IMG/VR virus record: IMGVR_UViG_3300030333_004669
Coordinates: 1 to 52,674 of that record
Strand: one strand, 5' to 3'
DNA: 52,674 nucleotides
DNA from: a virus
Each line of letters starts with the position of its first letter. Positions within the stretch are counted from its first letter, which is position 1. Positions 35,639 through 45,633 of the stretch are shown in pieces. Under the pieces are notes generated by a model that made no database searches, had not been told where the DNA came from, and was given only the letters and a program-made list of their open reading frames with translations. Made by a program: the position numbers and the translations under genes.

Positions 35639-37992
35639 TGAATTTTGATAACGTCAAAACCGCAGACTGTTTAAAGAAGGCATCAACACCGCAAGCTGAT
35701 GTCTTAAAAGATAATTATGTGCCGCCAACTACTGATGATCAGAATTGTAGCGACCATGAGTATGCGGCACTAAATCCAAGCAAGTGTTCTAACCCTCCTT
35801 CAATAGGGAGGTTAATCATTGAGCCATCTTCTGGCGCTCAAGTGGAAGAGGGGAAGGTTGCTAAGTTCGATGCTAAGCTGGAGTTTGTTTTTGCTGATGG
35901 AAAGGTGAAGTACAAGGTCGTAACTGATGTCTGCGACTGGTCATCATCTGATGTGTCTCTAGCCTCGCATACTGTAGACGGCAAGTTTGACATAGGGGAG
36001 GTAGCTGCTGACACCTCAGTGGATATATTTGCGAGCTACCAGCCAGAAGGGTCAGGTACAACTTACGATGCGTCAGCCCCATTAACCATTACCGACAACT
36101 GTTTACGGGTTGGGATGGATATTGTTTTGGTGATGGATCGAAGTGGATCAATGCTTCGTAAGAACGCATCAAATGTGAGTCGATTGGATTCTGCCAAGGA
36201 GGCTAGTAATGCTCTGATTGATGGGGCGAATCTGCCTGACATGGAGCAGGAAGGGATTACCACATCAGGGGATTATGATCGGATCGCGGTTCTTTCGTAT
36301 GCAGGGAATAAGGAAACTGGTTCCAATGTTACCACCCATATTAAGCTGGCCCCAACTAAGGAGTCGGCTCGCGCTGGGGTAGCGGATATTCAAGTTTCAG
36401 ATGAATGTGGCGGTCAGAGTACGAGTCTGAAAACATGCGCCACGGGTATAGGTGGTGGGTTATCCGCTGCATACGAACTTCTTAAAAGTGACGGTAAGTT
36501 AGGAAAGAGAAAAGTCATCGTCCTTCTTACTGATGGCCATGAGAATGTTTGTGAGACAGGTAAGTATCCCAAGGTTATCGCAGACACGATCAAGGCTGAT
36601 GTTGAAAGGACAGCGAGCTCGATAACTGAGTCTAGCGGGACAGCTACAGCCACAACCTCTGAGGCTCACGGGTTCTCAACTGGAGACAATGTTCACATCA
36701 CTGGAGCCACAGGTGCGAACGCCGCAACGTACAACAACCTTCATTACATCACAGTAACCAGCACTACTCAGTTCACATTCCCGGTTACATCAGGAACAGG
36801 TAACGCTGCTGGAACTTTAAAGGCGGCACGCAATGCGGCCAACACAATGATAGTGGCTGTTGGCTTTCACACTAGCGGCAGTAAACAAATCAGGCGATGT
36901 GACGGAACACAAAGAACCATAGATCAGTTTCTCGGAACAGACATCGCATCATGCAACCTCTACTACACTGCTGCTGATACAGCTTCACTGGTTAATGTGT
37001 TTCAGAAGATTCACAAACTGATCTGCGATAACAATCAGAGCGGAAGTCCTTGTCATTATGTGGCTCCACCCAGCGAGGTGTTTGAGAACCCATGTCTAAA
37101 GGATCGTTACAACTATTACGGGTTTAAAAACTGGGAGTTAACCAAGGGCAGGGTGGACATTATGGGGGCCGATATTTGGAACTCCCTTGCCCCGGGTAAC
37201 GGCCAGTATGTCGGCTTAATTGGCAATCGTGGCACGATCATTGGATCAACAAATATAAATGAAATATCTGGCACTAACTGCCAGAGGTTTTGGACTCCGT
37301 GGGATGAGCAGTTCGGTGGGATTCAAACACAGGATGAATTTACCCTTACCGCTGGTAAGTATGAGTTGGTTGTTAAGCTGGCAGGCAACAGGGAGGTCAA
37401 CTTTCCTAATCTTGGAAACCAGCTTTGTTCCACAGTCCGAGTGTCTGTTGGGGGAACGCAAGAGGGAGAGTTGCATCAGGGAAGATATGCAAAATCACCT
37501 GATTCTGTAGGAACGGTTCAATGGGGCTTTAAGGATAATACTGCTAGACTTGTCACTAGGAGGCTGAAGGACACGGTGGTTGAAAAGATTCTCACAATCG
37601 AGCCCATGTCCTCCTTTAGGGAATACCGAGTGCAGTTTGATGCAGATGGGCAGGACGCTAAAATCAGAGTGGAGCAGTATCCTCTCGGGTGGAATTTAAA
37701 CCCATACACATTCACCGTTGATGATGAAGTTTTTGAGGGGAAGGGGTGCAGCAATGTGGTTAACCCTGTATCTGTCAAGGAGTATGGGGGGTACTGGACT
37801 CGCAAGGGATTTATGGTTCCTAATGAAAGGTTTGAGAGTAACCGATACGAAACAAGCGGCGCTGATGAGTTTATAGGCCCAAGTCCTTTTGGCGTTCTGT
37901 TTGGCGAGGCTACGCTTGTTCGGATCGAGGATGATGGAACTAAGACAACAATTTTTACTGACAACTTTGATAGCGAAAATCTTTGCACCTAA
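35638..37992 (+). CDS. VWA-domain structural protein, 784 aa
   Basis: The N-terminal ~150 residues contain an Ig-like repeat (SIGRLIIEPSSGAQVEEGKV). A von Willebrand A domain follows: DIVLVMDRSGSM gives the MIDAS DxSxS at about residue 166, and VIVLLTDGHENV the distal Asp near 296. At ~332-394 a small beta module (EAHGFSTGDNVHITGATGAN) interrupts the VWA fold, which resumes at NTMIVAVGFHTSG. The C-terminal ~300 residues look beta-rich and lectin-like (GKYELVVKLAGNREVNFPNL). Many Cys suggest disulphides, so it probably acts outside the cell, perhaps in adhesion at the tail. It begins in the previous stop (TAATG). Confidence 0.8.
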   Translation: MNFDNVKTADCLKKASTPQADVLKDNYVPPTTDDQNCSDHEYAALNPSKCSNPPSIGRLIIEPSSGAQVEEGKVAKFDAKLEFVFADGKVKYKVVTDVCDWSSSDVSLASHTVDGKFDIGEVAADTSVDIFASYQPEGSGTTYDASAPLTITDNCLRVGMDIVLVMDRSGSMLRKNASNVSRLDSAKEASNALIDGANLPDMEQEGITTSGDYDRIAVLSYAGNKETGSNVTTHIKLAPTKESARAGVADIQVSDECGGQSTSLKTCATGIGGGLSAAYELLKSDGKLGKRKVIVLLTDGHENVCETGKYPKVIADTIKADVERTASSITESSGTATATTSEAHGFSTGDNVHITGATGANAATYNNLHYITVTSTTQFTFPVTSGTGNAAGTLKAARNAANTMIVAVGFHTSGSKQIRRCDGTQRTIDQFLGTDIASCNLYYTAADTASLVNVFQKIHKLICDNNQSGSPCHYVAPPSEVFENPCLKDRYNYYGFKNWELTKGRVDIMGADIWNSLAPGNGQYVGLIGNRGTIIGSTNINEISGTNCQRFWTPWDEQFGGIQTQDEFTLTAGKYELVVKLAGNREVNFPNLGNQLCSTVRVSVGGTQEGELHQGRYAKSPDSVGTVQWGFKDNTARLVTRRLKDTVVEKILTIEPMSSFREYRVQFDADGQDAKIRVEQYPLGWNLNPYTFTVDDEVFEGKGCSNVVNPVSVKEYGGYWTRKGFMVPNERFESNRYETSGADEFIGPSPFGVLFGEATLVRIEDDGTKTTIFTDNFDSENLCT

Positions 37993-38999
37993 TGATTAGC
38001 TTGGAGGAAATAAGAAGGCGAGAGTACAAGCCCGGGAGCAACCCCGGGCCTGAGAGCTTTTGTACTATCATTGATTCTAAGGGCTTATGGGAGGGGATGT
38101 TTAGCCTGTACTCGATCAGAAGGTTTCACGATCAACCGATTTATGTTGTTTGCGACGAGGAGACGCGAAGTGTTATCGAACATTTAGGGATCAAGGACGT
38201 ACACGCAAGGCTGGATGTAAACAAAAAGTCGAACGACAAGATTCTCAACGGAATATTTAAGGGTGGTTCTAATAAGTTCAACGAAGACTGGCACTTCTTT
38301 CATCCTATTGAGCTCATGTTTAGAAAGCCCGATGTGGTGGACTATGCGCTTAGTGAAAATAGCAACACGCTGTTTGTTGATGGAGACATCTACTACGTCA
38401 ACCCAACCCATGTGGTCTACGACTCAGAGGTGGGGCTCTATCCACAATGCGCCAACTACTTTTTAGGTAAGGATGATATTTGGCGGGAGAAGATGGAGGC
38501 GAAGTATGGGCTGGCGACAGGTTCGATGGTCTATACCAAGTGCAAGGACTTCACTGATTGGTGGCGCGAGGCGACGATTAACGACAGCGTTTACTATGAA
38601 CAGGAATGCCTGACTCGTGCAGATGAGGTTTACGATGTGAAGTTTTTCCCAGCTACCGAGCAGCTACAAAGCTATCACTTTCAAGGTTACGGAGATATGA
38701 GTCCGTACATGGATTTGCCCTGCGAATCCGCACTTGAACACACAGGCTGGAAGATCGACAACGGATTACATGTGCAGGCAGGGGAGGTTACTTCATTTCA
38801 TTTCCACCTAGACTTGGGTGGCGTGCAGGCACGAGGCCAAGAGGTGGATTACAAGGCAAAGATATTGGGCAGGATATTCCTTACCATGCTGGCAGAGTCA
38901 GATAGGGAGGAGCATGCTGATCTGCTTCAGTTTTACAACGACCACATTCGCGTGAACATCAACCCAGAGTGTGAATTTAAGGAGGCGGTAAATGCCTAG
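37992..38999 (+). CDS. Glycosyltransferase-like protein, 335 aa
   Basis: The start at 37992 overlaps the preceding stop (TAATG). Residues 25-60 read SFCTIIDSKGLWEGMFSLYS, then RRFHDQPIYVVCDEETR, the opening of a GT-A nucleotide-sugar fold, and TLFVDGDIYYVN near residue 126 supplies a DxD metal motif. A C-terminal VTSFHFHLDLGG provides histidines. It resembles GT8-like or nucleotide-diphospho-sugar transferases. Sitting among tail genes, it may glycosylate a virion protein or host surface sugars. Fold likely, donor and acceptor unknown. Confidence 0.72.
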   Translation: MISLEEIRRREYKPGSNPGPESFCTIIDSKGLWEGMFSLYSIRRFHDQPIYVVCDEETRSVIEHLGIKDVHARLDVNKKSNDKILNGIFKGGSNKFNEDWHFFHPIELMFRKPDVVDYALSENSNTLFVDGDIYYVNPTHVVYDSEVGLYPQCANYFLGKDDIWREKMEAKYGLATGSMVYTKCKDFTDWWREATINDSVYYEQECLTRADEVYDVKFFPATEQLQSYHFQGYGDMSPYMDLPCESALEHTGWKIDNGLHVQAGEVTSFHFHLDLGGVQARGQEVDYKAKILGRIFLTMLAESDREEHADLLQFYNDHIRVNINPECEFKEAVNA

Positions 39000-40320
39000 C
39001 AAGATCACACCAAAAGACTTTGAGCGATTCCTCCCCGAGGAGCGCGACACTATTGCCCAAGGGCTCGTGAAGTATATCCAGTTCGCTATCTTGTTTTGGC
39101 GCTGGTATCGCAGGGCATACGCATCAGATGGTGATATGTCTAATGCATTCAAGATCGCCACATGCGGCACTGGCTGCTTAGGCGGCAAGCCTGTAGAGGA
39201 GGGCAAGCCTGATGTTGGGGATGGTGGATCGCAAAATGAAGATGGCACGGGTGAGCCTTCTGATGGCGCTATTGATGATGGCTGGCCAGACGAACCAACT
39301 CAGCCACCAGTAGTTCCTCCTCCAAATAATCCAGCCCCCGGCGACTTTGGTGACTGCTGCAAGCCAACAGTTCCGAATTATGAGGAGTTTTTCTTTTGGG
39401 AGAATGTTAAAAATGTAGATTTAAAATGCGGTAATTATAAGAAAATGGTGGCTGTTAGAAACGGCACACCATTCGGTGTAAATTTTGATACAGGCTTAGA
39501 TGACAACACCAATTTTAATAAGTTTGTTTCATGGGCTTGGAATTCAAAAAGAGGCACAGTACATGGTTCCATTCCTATTGAAGGCGGGGTTGGTGGAGTT
39601 GATGAGGCGGGGGGGCTGGTAAGTAGATGGGACAAAGTGATTGTTCAAATTTATGGAAGTGTGCCGCCTTTAAGGAGACTTGTTAACGACACTCAACTTG
39701 AAACATACCCTTCAGTACAAGGCGCTATATATTATAATAACAATAAATCTCATGTGCCGTTTGAGTTAGGCAACGGAGCCAAGCAAGGCACATTTGGTGT
39801 TGAAGTTGAATTAAGAAATTTTGCACCAACAAACCTTTCAACATTTGGTGAAGAGATCAGGAATTTTAGAATACACATAAGCCCTCATCACACTAAACCT
39901 GTTGGCTCAAGGGATGTAACCAGAGATGACAGATTTCCACTGGAGGTTAAAAAGGGAAGAATAATGCAGGAGCAACCATACCTAGCTTTTATTTATGGCA
40001 TCAGATTAATAATGCTACCACATGGTGCGAGCAAAGATGACTTAACTGAGCCTTGGCAAATTAACTCTGATACAAACAGTGTGCATCCTTTTGCAGCTTT
40101 AATGGATGAACGCTGGCAAAACGAGATACCTTGCTATGAGCCAACGGCTATTCCTGAGTACACACTGGGCAAAAGTCCATTGGCTTATGCCCCTTTGTGG
40201 ACAACTGAAGCGCATAACCCTACAGGTGTGTTTGAGATTTACACAGAGAGAGAATTTAATGATATGCCTTTGACGTATGCAAAGAGCATTCAAGTAGGAC
40301 AACTTAAACCAAGGGGGTAA
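38992..40320 (+). CDS. Tail-associated protein with shared N-terminal module, 442 aa
   Basis: The first ~65 residues (MPSKITPKDFERFLPEERDT ... FKIATCGTGC) resemble the start of the next gene (MPSPVTPNEIKNTLPNVDSG ... FKQELCQIKC): same length, helix, aromatic (Y/W) cluster and a Cys-x(2-3)-Cys end. This is probably a common docking module. A disordered Gly/Pro linker follows (residues ~70-120), then a beta-rich body without known motif. It overlaps the glycosyltransferase gene by 8 bp. Confidence 0.66.
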   Translation: MPSKITPKDFERFLPEERDTIAQGLVKYIQFAILFWRWYRRAYASDGDMSNAFKIATCGTGCLGGKPVEEGKPDVGDGGSQNEDGTGEPSDGAIDDGWPDEPTQPPVVPPPNNPAPGDFGDCCKPTVPNYEEFFFWENVKNVDLKCGNYKKMVAVRNGTPFGVNFDTGLDDNTNFNKFVSWAWNSKRGTVHGSIPIEGGVGGVDEAGGLVSRWDKVIVQIYGSVPPLRRLVNDTQLETYPSVQGAIYYNNNKSHVPFELGNGAKQGTFGVEVELRNFAPTNLSTFGEEIRNFRIHISPHHTKPVGSRDVTRDDRFPLEVKKGRIMQEQPYLAFIYGIRLIMLPHGASKDDLTEPWQINSDTNSVHPFAALMDERWQNEIPCYEPTAIPEYTLGKSPLAYAPLWTTEAHNPTGVFEIYTEREFNDMPLTYAKSIQVGQLKPRG

Positions 40321-40324
40321 TTAA

Positions 40325-42562
40325 ATGCCATCACCAGTAACACCAAATGAAATTAAGAACACCCTGCCCAATGTGGACAGCGGTGTTTGCGATAGGCTTA
40401 AAAAGGTAATCATAGATTTCCCGCGCAAGGTATATGCGTGGATGAGTTATGTTTATAACGATGACGGATCGTTTACGGAGGAATTCAAGCAGGAGCTCTG
40501 TCAGATTAAATGTGATGACATTGATGTAGGAACATCTGGGCCAACCACTGATCCGACAGGAGGAGGCCAAGGTGGTTCTATTCCTAAAGTTACCCAGCTT
40601 ATTGCCACCCCAGCGACTAGGAGCACTGGAGGGATAGTATTGGTTTGGCAGCATGTAGATCAGGCTATTTCATATAACATATATAGGACACCTACAATTA
40701 CTGTTAATCATGCCAGCCCGGGAACGCAGTACGCTGCAAATGCAACAAATATAAATGTTGAGCCATTGCTTGAGGAAGTAGAGTCAGGCAAGAAGATCAC
40801 GTTCGACAACGGAACCGTGTTGACCACCAACGCAAAAGCTATCGTAGGTGCAACAGCCCTCAGCGGTTCATTGAGTGGTGTGCTTCCAGACAGCGAGGAA
40901 GGCCACCTTCCCGGTGCTGACGCGAAGCTGCTAGTAAAAGACAGGACGGTGTGGACTTCTCCAAATTGGCGGCAAGCTGCGGCAGGGAAGATATGCATGC
41001 GCTCAGATAAATCCTGCACATTTCTTGATGAGCATGGCATGGAGATTTGGGATGGTAGCCAGATGAGCAGCGTGGACGGGGATAACAACCTGCTGAACTC
41101 TCTTAATGGCGGCCATCGTTACAACTATTTTGTAGTTGGGAAATCTCGCGGAGGTGAATACTCAGCTTACTCCAAAGCTGTTGGCGGTTATTCGCAGGTC
41201 GTTAAAGGATTCTCAGCAGTCGATGCTGACACTGGTTTAATTTACTCTGGAGGGGGAGACGCTGCCTATGAGCAAACTGTTCCTAATGGCCAATCGTTCA
41301 TGCGAGTTGTTCTTCGTGGTGGAGGTGGAGGAGGTGGAGCAGGTGGAGATTACAAGGAGCCTTCTGCTATTCAGTACCATGTTAAAAATATTAGTTATGC
41401 TGGGGGAGCTAACGATACAATTACATTCACACTTGGGGGATCATCGACGCCAGACATCAACCACTGGAGTACGCAGGTTGGTAAGAATGAGATTAGATTG
41501 CTGGATAACGGGAATAATAATTTTGAAAGATTGTTTGAGGTTATATCCGTAAGTGGAAGCACGTTTGTTTGTAAAGCGATAGCAGCACTCGCTGGTGAAA
41601 CACCCACCAGTAACGGGACTAATATTCCAAGCACATCTGACGCATCCTTTGGTAGGGTTTACAGGACAATAGATAAGCAAAAGGTAAAGGTTCCCGGTGG
41701 TGGCGGTGGCGCAGGGGGTCTGCTTGTTTGTGTCTTTGCTATTACAAACGCAATAACGAAGGTTCGGGTAAGAACTATTGACTCAACTGGAAGCCCTAAG
41801 ACAGTAAACTATTCAGACACTGGAACAGGCGCTTTCAAACAATTCGTTGGAAACTTGAGCGACTCAATAGGTGATGAGTTTGTTACTTACAATAGAGGTG
41901 GGGAAGGCAGGCAAGACGCGACAACCCACCCGACAGCAGGTGAGCCGTCAACGAACCCGGGAGCTCATACGGCAGTAGCCTTCAATGGTGATCCCGTTAA
42001 CAATGACGGCATTAGTAAGAGCACTCTCTTGGCTCCATACTTTACTCTGCTTGAGGTTTACAATGGCAGTTCATGGCTTGAGGTTGCTCGTGTTGCTGAT
42101 GGTCAGGGAGGTGGATACAGAAATGGCTTCACTCAATACCGATCACTAGGAGGCAAGGGCGGTTCCACTCACACCACTACAAATGTCACAGGCTGCACCC
42201 TCAGGACAGGGGCATTATCGAAACTTGTATCTGGTGGGAAGTTCTTCAAGGCGGGAGCCGATGGGAAGGATGGAACAACCCCAACCTATTTCGGCCCAGA
42301 AGCCCCGGGCATTGCTGGTAAAGGAGGCTTTGTTTGGGATGGGCATAGGCCATTTGGAACGAATAGCCCGCTTGAGATTTCCAAAAAAGGAGACATCACT
42401 GGTAACTCTGGTTGCTCTTTTGATTTAAGCGCCCCGGGGAGTGGAGGCTCAGGATCAACTGGTTCATCAATCGAAGAGGACACCAAGTTCTGTATAGGTG
42501 GCCACGCAATGGCGGGTTGTGCTTGGGTCACATATTCTACAACTGCATACGACAAATACTAA
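40325..42562 (+). CDS. Tail protein with docking module, FN3 and Gly-rich domains, 745 aa
   Basis: Residues 1-65 are the docking module shared with the previous gene. After a Gly linker, residues ~88-135 (IPKVTQLIATPATRSTGGIV, LVWQHVDQAISYNIYRTP) begin a fibronectin type III domain. The rest is a large Gly-rich region with GGGGGGAGG runs at about 334-344 and again near 458, separated by beta modules, as in glycine-rich adhesin tips of phage fibres. A 3-codon gap separates it from the upstream gene. Likely role: host contact at the tail. Confidence 0.7.
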   Translation: MPSPVTPNEIKNTLPNVDSGVCDRLKKVIIDFPRKVYAWMSYVYNDDGSFTEEFKQELCQIKCDDIDVGTSGPTTDPTGGGQGGSIPKVTQLIATPATRSTGGIVLVWQHVDQAISYNIYRTPTITVNHASPGTQYAANATNINVEPLLEEVESGKKITFDNGTVLTTNAKAIVGATALSGSLSGVLPDSEEGHLPGADAKLLVKDRTVWTSPNWRQAAAGKICMRSDKSCTFLDEHGMEIWDGSQMSSVDGDNNLLNSLNGGHRYNYFVVGKSRGGEYSAYSKAVGGYSQVVKGFSAVDADTGLIYSGGGDAAYEQTVPNGQSFMRVVLRGGGGGGGAGGDYKEPSAIQYHVKNISYAGGANDTITFTLGGSSTPDINHWSTQVGKNEIRLLDNGNNNFERLFEVISVSGSTFVCKAIAALAGETPTSNGTNIPSTSDASFGRVYRTIDKQKVKVPGGGGGAGGLLVCVFAITNAITKVRVRTIDSTGSPKTVNYSDTGTGAFKQFVGNLSDSIGDEFVTYNRGGEGRQDATTHPTAGEPSTNPGAHTAVAFNGDPVNNDGISKSTLLAPYFTLLEVYNGSSWLEVARVADGQGGGYRNGFTQYRSLGGKGGSTHTTTNVTGCTLRTGALSKLVSGGKFFKAGADGKDGTTPTYFGPEAPGIAGKGGFVWDGHRPFGTNSPLEISKKGDITGNSGCSFDLSAPGSGGSGSTGSSIEEDTKFCIGGHAMAGCAWVTYSTTAYDKY

Positions 42563-44557
42563 ATGCACATTTCACCAAAAGCTAAACTGTATGAGATGCG
42601 CCCGTTGACTGGGCCGCTCGATCCTCAGTCATCTCCTGACGGTGTAGCTGCTGGTGCACATCGTTGGGTGCAGAACTTTAGGGTTAACAAAGACGGCAAC
42701 CTTCAGAGGTCGGAAGGCTTTAGGCGGTTCATGTATTCAGATACATCAAACAATAACGCCGATCTTCACAATCAGTTTCCCAAAAATGACACCGCACAAG
42801 AATCGCAGATAGCTACGGGAACCGAGGAGGACTTGACGCTACTGTTCCAAGCCACATCAACAAATGGTGATACTCGATTACTCGCTGGCGGCTCAAAGAG
42901 AACCTACTGTTATAACCAGAAGACAAATAACTGGAGGGTAATCCGCAACTCGTCCACAGGTACTGGCAAGTGGAAGGCTGCCCAGCTTGAGGATGATGTG
43001 ATTTTTGTAAACGACAGCGCCAAGCCTCATTACTGGAAGCTGGATCAGCCGATGGAGAACTCCACGACTGATTCGATCAGGGAGATTAAATCGTTTTCCG
43101 AGATGGGTCTTAACCGTGTGCGTCACATACAGGAGTGGCGGGGTCTGATGTTTTACGGGAATGTCAACGAGGGCAACGAATGGATTCCAGACAGACTTAT
43201 CTGGTCTGATTTCAAGAAGCCTTTCAGCATAGCCCCGGGTGATGAATCACTGGCTGGATACCAAGACCTTGGACACGGGGAAGAGATCGTCGGCATGGAG
43301 CCGCTAGGCAATGCGCTTCTGGTCTACACCACTAAAGGCGTTTGGCAGTTTGAGGTTTCTGGTGGCACGGGCACTGATGTGTTGTCCTTTAGGAAGCGGT
43401 ACACGGATGAGGACAACGGCAACACAATCCCTGCTTACCCGAACACAATCATTAGCGCATCTGATAATCATTTCTATTTAGGCCGAGACGGAATCTACTA
43501 CTACAATATTTACCGTGCAGCCCCAGATCAGCCCGACTGGCTGAAGGACGCCAGCGCTGTAATCTTTGATAACATCAATGCCTCGGAGTGTGAGGCTCCG
43601 ATAGCAGCATACAACGCCAAGACTGACGAGGTGTGGATTAGTTGGCCAGTTGCGGGGGCAACTGAGAACTCAAAGACACTAATCATCAACGTCAAGCACC
43701 AGCATGTTAGTTATTACGATGCTGGTTTTTCTGCGTTCACCAACTTCACCAAGAAGGATTACACCAGCATTGGGGATTGGTTGACCACGAAGAACTATGT
43801 TTGCAGCCCGGGAGCTATTGCTGGGTTCCGTGACAGCACAGAAGGATCAACTGTCTGCTCAGGCAGCGCATCCTTTAGTAGCTCAGTTGGAACGCCTTCC
43901 TTAACCAACATATACTCCACGACAAATCTGGTAGTAACCGAAGAGGGAGAGGAAACTGACACCCTGATCACTGAGAACTGGGGCGCAGATACTGCTTCCG
44001 CTTTAAGCCTGTACGGGAATCTTGGTAGCCAAACATTTGCAGACATCTGCACGCAGGGATGTCCTGATGACATTCGATTTGTGATGGCCTATGTAAAAGA
44101 CAACTGTCTCAAGGAGGATGGCGGCGCTTACTACAGGGAACGCTGCACCAACAAGGCTAATTGCGGAACCTACACACAGGATAAGGATTACAAGAGCGTC
44201 CTTCGATCTCCTGCATTACGATTTAACAACCCGAAGAACAACAAGCTACTGCGTGCTTTGACCGTTGAGTTTGAGCACGCTCAGGCAGGCGGTAAGATGA
44301 GCCTGCGAGTAGGTAACGCAGCGCAGGCTGTTGATCCAAACAACCCCAAGTGCGGATTGCAGTGGCGTGAGCATGACGAAAAAGATGTGGCCTGCATTGC
44401 AGACCCAAGTGACCTAAGCCTCCGCGCCGTGGAGGAACTGACATGGCCGCTTTATGAGCAGGGAAGGAACCTGTACTACGAGCTCAGCGTGTACGGCACG
44501 GTGGGCAAGTTTGAAACCTCAGCGATAAGACTCTATGCCGAAACTAAAACGTCGTAG
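42563..44557 (+). CDS. Tail-nozzle-like beta-propeller protein, 664 aa
   Basis: The start (PKAKLYEMRPLTGPLDPQSS, then HRWVQNFRVNKDGNLQRSEG) and internal phrases (EDDVIFVNDSAKPHYWKLDQ, WRGLMFYGNVNEG, GNALLVYTTKGVWQFEVSGG, NHFYLGRDGIYYYN) show repeated four-stranded blades. This is the pattern of stabilisation/nozzle proteins that close the podoviral tail tube (T7 gp12/P22 gp10-like role). Length fits. It starts 1 bp after the previous stop. Confidence 0.72.
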   Translation: MHISPKAKLYEMRPLTGPLDPQSSPDGVAAGAHRWVQNFRVNKDGNLQRSEGFRRFMYSDTSNNNADLHNQFPKNDTAQESQIATGTEEDLTLLFQATSTNGDTRLLAGGSKRTYCYNQKTNNWRVIRNSSTGTGKWKAAQLEDDVIFVNDSAKPHYWKLDQPMENSTTDSIREIKSFSEMGLNRVRHIQEWRGLMFYGNVNEGNEWIPDRLIWSDFKKPFSIAPGDESLAGYQDLGHGEEIVGMEPLGNALLVYTTKGVWQFEVSGGTGTDVLSFRKRYTDEDNGNTIPAYPNTIISASDNHFYLGRDGIYYYNIYRAAPDQPDWLKDASAVIFDNINASECEAPIAAYNAKTDEVWISWPVAGATENSKTLIINVKHQHVSYYDAGFSAFTNFTKKDYTSIGDWLTTKNYVCSPGAIAGFRDSTEGSTVCSGSASFSSSVGTPSLTNIYSTTNLVVTEEGEETDTLITENWGADTASALSLYGNLGSQTFADICTQGCPDDIRFVMAYVKDNCLKEDGGAYYRERCTNKANCGTYTQDKDYKSVLRSPALRFNNPKNNKLLRALTVEFEHAQAGGKMSLRVGNAAQAVDPNNPKCGLQWREHDEKDVACIADPSDLSLRAVEELTWPLYEQGRNLYYELSVYGTVGKFETSAIRLYAETKTS

Positions 44558-44996
44558 TGATGAAGACGGGGAAAGAGTCGATGAGCTTTTAAACGAGGCC
44601 CGAACAAGGACACTAACCCCAGAGGAGCTAAAGGAGATCGTATGGATACTGTCTCCTATCACAGACACTCCTGCTTTCTATTACGATGGGCAGGCGTTTT
44701 ATTTTGATCACACATCAGGGGAGCTATACACAAAGCTCGATGGCGAGGAGCGTTCCTATGTTGGGCTAATCCCAGATGATCTTTCATCATTTATCTCTGG
44801 CGGCTCAGGGGGTAGAGGTGGTGGCATATTTGCTAGGCTTGCCCCTACTGCTAAAAGGTTAACGATTCCGCTACCTCCGTTCCCTAAGATACCCCCTAAT
44901 GTGAAAGCCAAGTTTCCTGAGCTAACAGAAAGCTGGGATAAGTGGGAGGATTCCGTAGATCAGTGGGTGCAGTATGTTCAAAACCAGTTAAGTTAA
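44535..44996 (+). CDS. Hypothetical protein, 153 aa
   Basis: Overlaps the nozzle-like gene by 23 bp. It begins with a charged helical part (KLKRRSDEDGERVDELLNEA), then FYYDGQAFYFDHTSGELYTK, a Gly-rich linker, and a C-terminal helix with Trp (SWDKWEDSVDQWVQYVQNQL). The layout resembles the next gene, which suggests distant paralogs. Probably a tail or virion accessory protein. Confidence 0.62.
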   Translation: MPKLKRRSDEDGERVDELLNEARTRTLTPEELKEIVWILSPITDTPAFYYDGQAFYFDHTSGELYTKLDGEERSYVGLIPDDLSSFISGGSGGRGGGIFARLAPTAKRLTIPLPPFPKIPPNVKAKFPELTESWDKWEDSVDQWVQYVQNQLS

Positions 44997-45602
44997 ATGC
45001 CTGAGTGGACGCCAGAAGAGGAGCTTCTCCTCAGCTACATGGACTTTTACGGGACTAGCCCCGATGAGCCAGTTGGCGCAACAAATTTCAGAGAGCTTCG
45101 GCTTACTGGCTGGAGCGAAAGGGATGAGAGAAACCTTAACTCTAACAACTGGAGGGAGTACATAAGCCAGTTTACCCCGGGGATTTTATCATACTGGCAA
45201 GCGGCTGCTGTAATGACTTTCGCCTTGCGAAGAGAACTAGCCGAGGATGAGTTGGATGTAATTACGCTTTGGTGGGACGCATTTAAAGAAGGCGATTATT
45301 ACATGTATTATGACGGCGATAAGATATATGGCCATGCAATCCATCTTGATCCCTCAAAAGCCATTGATGATACCCCCACAATTTTAAGAGTCTCTGGGAA
45401 TTTAAATTCCCAAGGTCAATTACAGTTACCTACTGTTGAGTTGGAGATTACCAAGCCTCGGGAAATACCCCAGTTTCCCCAATGGGATGATAAAATAATT
45501 AATAGGTTTCATCGTTCCACTGACCCAGAGATGCAGGAGTACACAAAGGCCATAGGAGACTGGTCTGCACTCATGCATAACGCCATCAGTCAGTTAGCTT
45601 AA
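44997..45602 (+). CDS. Hypothetical protein, 201 aa
   Basis: Starts directly after the previous stop. Acidic helical N-terminus (PEWTPEEELLLSYMDFYGTS), then a segment YYMYYDGDKIYGHAIHLDPS recalling FYYDGQAFYFDHTSGELY of the preceding protein, and a C-terminal helix. No known family. The gene ends 31 bp before the next promoter-driven unit, with no terminator between. Confidence 0.62.
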   Translation: MPEWTPEEELLLSYMDFYGTSPDEPVGATNFRELRLTGWSERDERNLNSNNWREYISQFTPGILSYWQAAAVMTFALRRELAEDELDVITLWWDAFKEGDYYMYYDGDKIYGHAIHLDPSKAIDDTPTILRVSGNLNSQGQLQLPTVELEITKPREIPQFPQWDDKIINRFHRSTDPEMQEYTKAIGDWSALMHNAISQLA

Positions 45603-45615
45603 AGCCACTCCCGTG

Positions 45616-45624
45616 TGTTAAAAT
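45616..45624 (+). promoter_or_regulatory. Extended -10 promoter, 9 bp before ATG
   Basis: TGTTAAAAT, nine bases (GCAGCCGTT), ATG at 45634. No Shine-Dalgarno. Drives the internal-virion-protein genes. Confidence 0.6.
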
Positions 45625-45633
45625 GCAGCCGTT

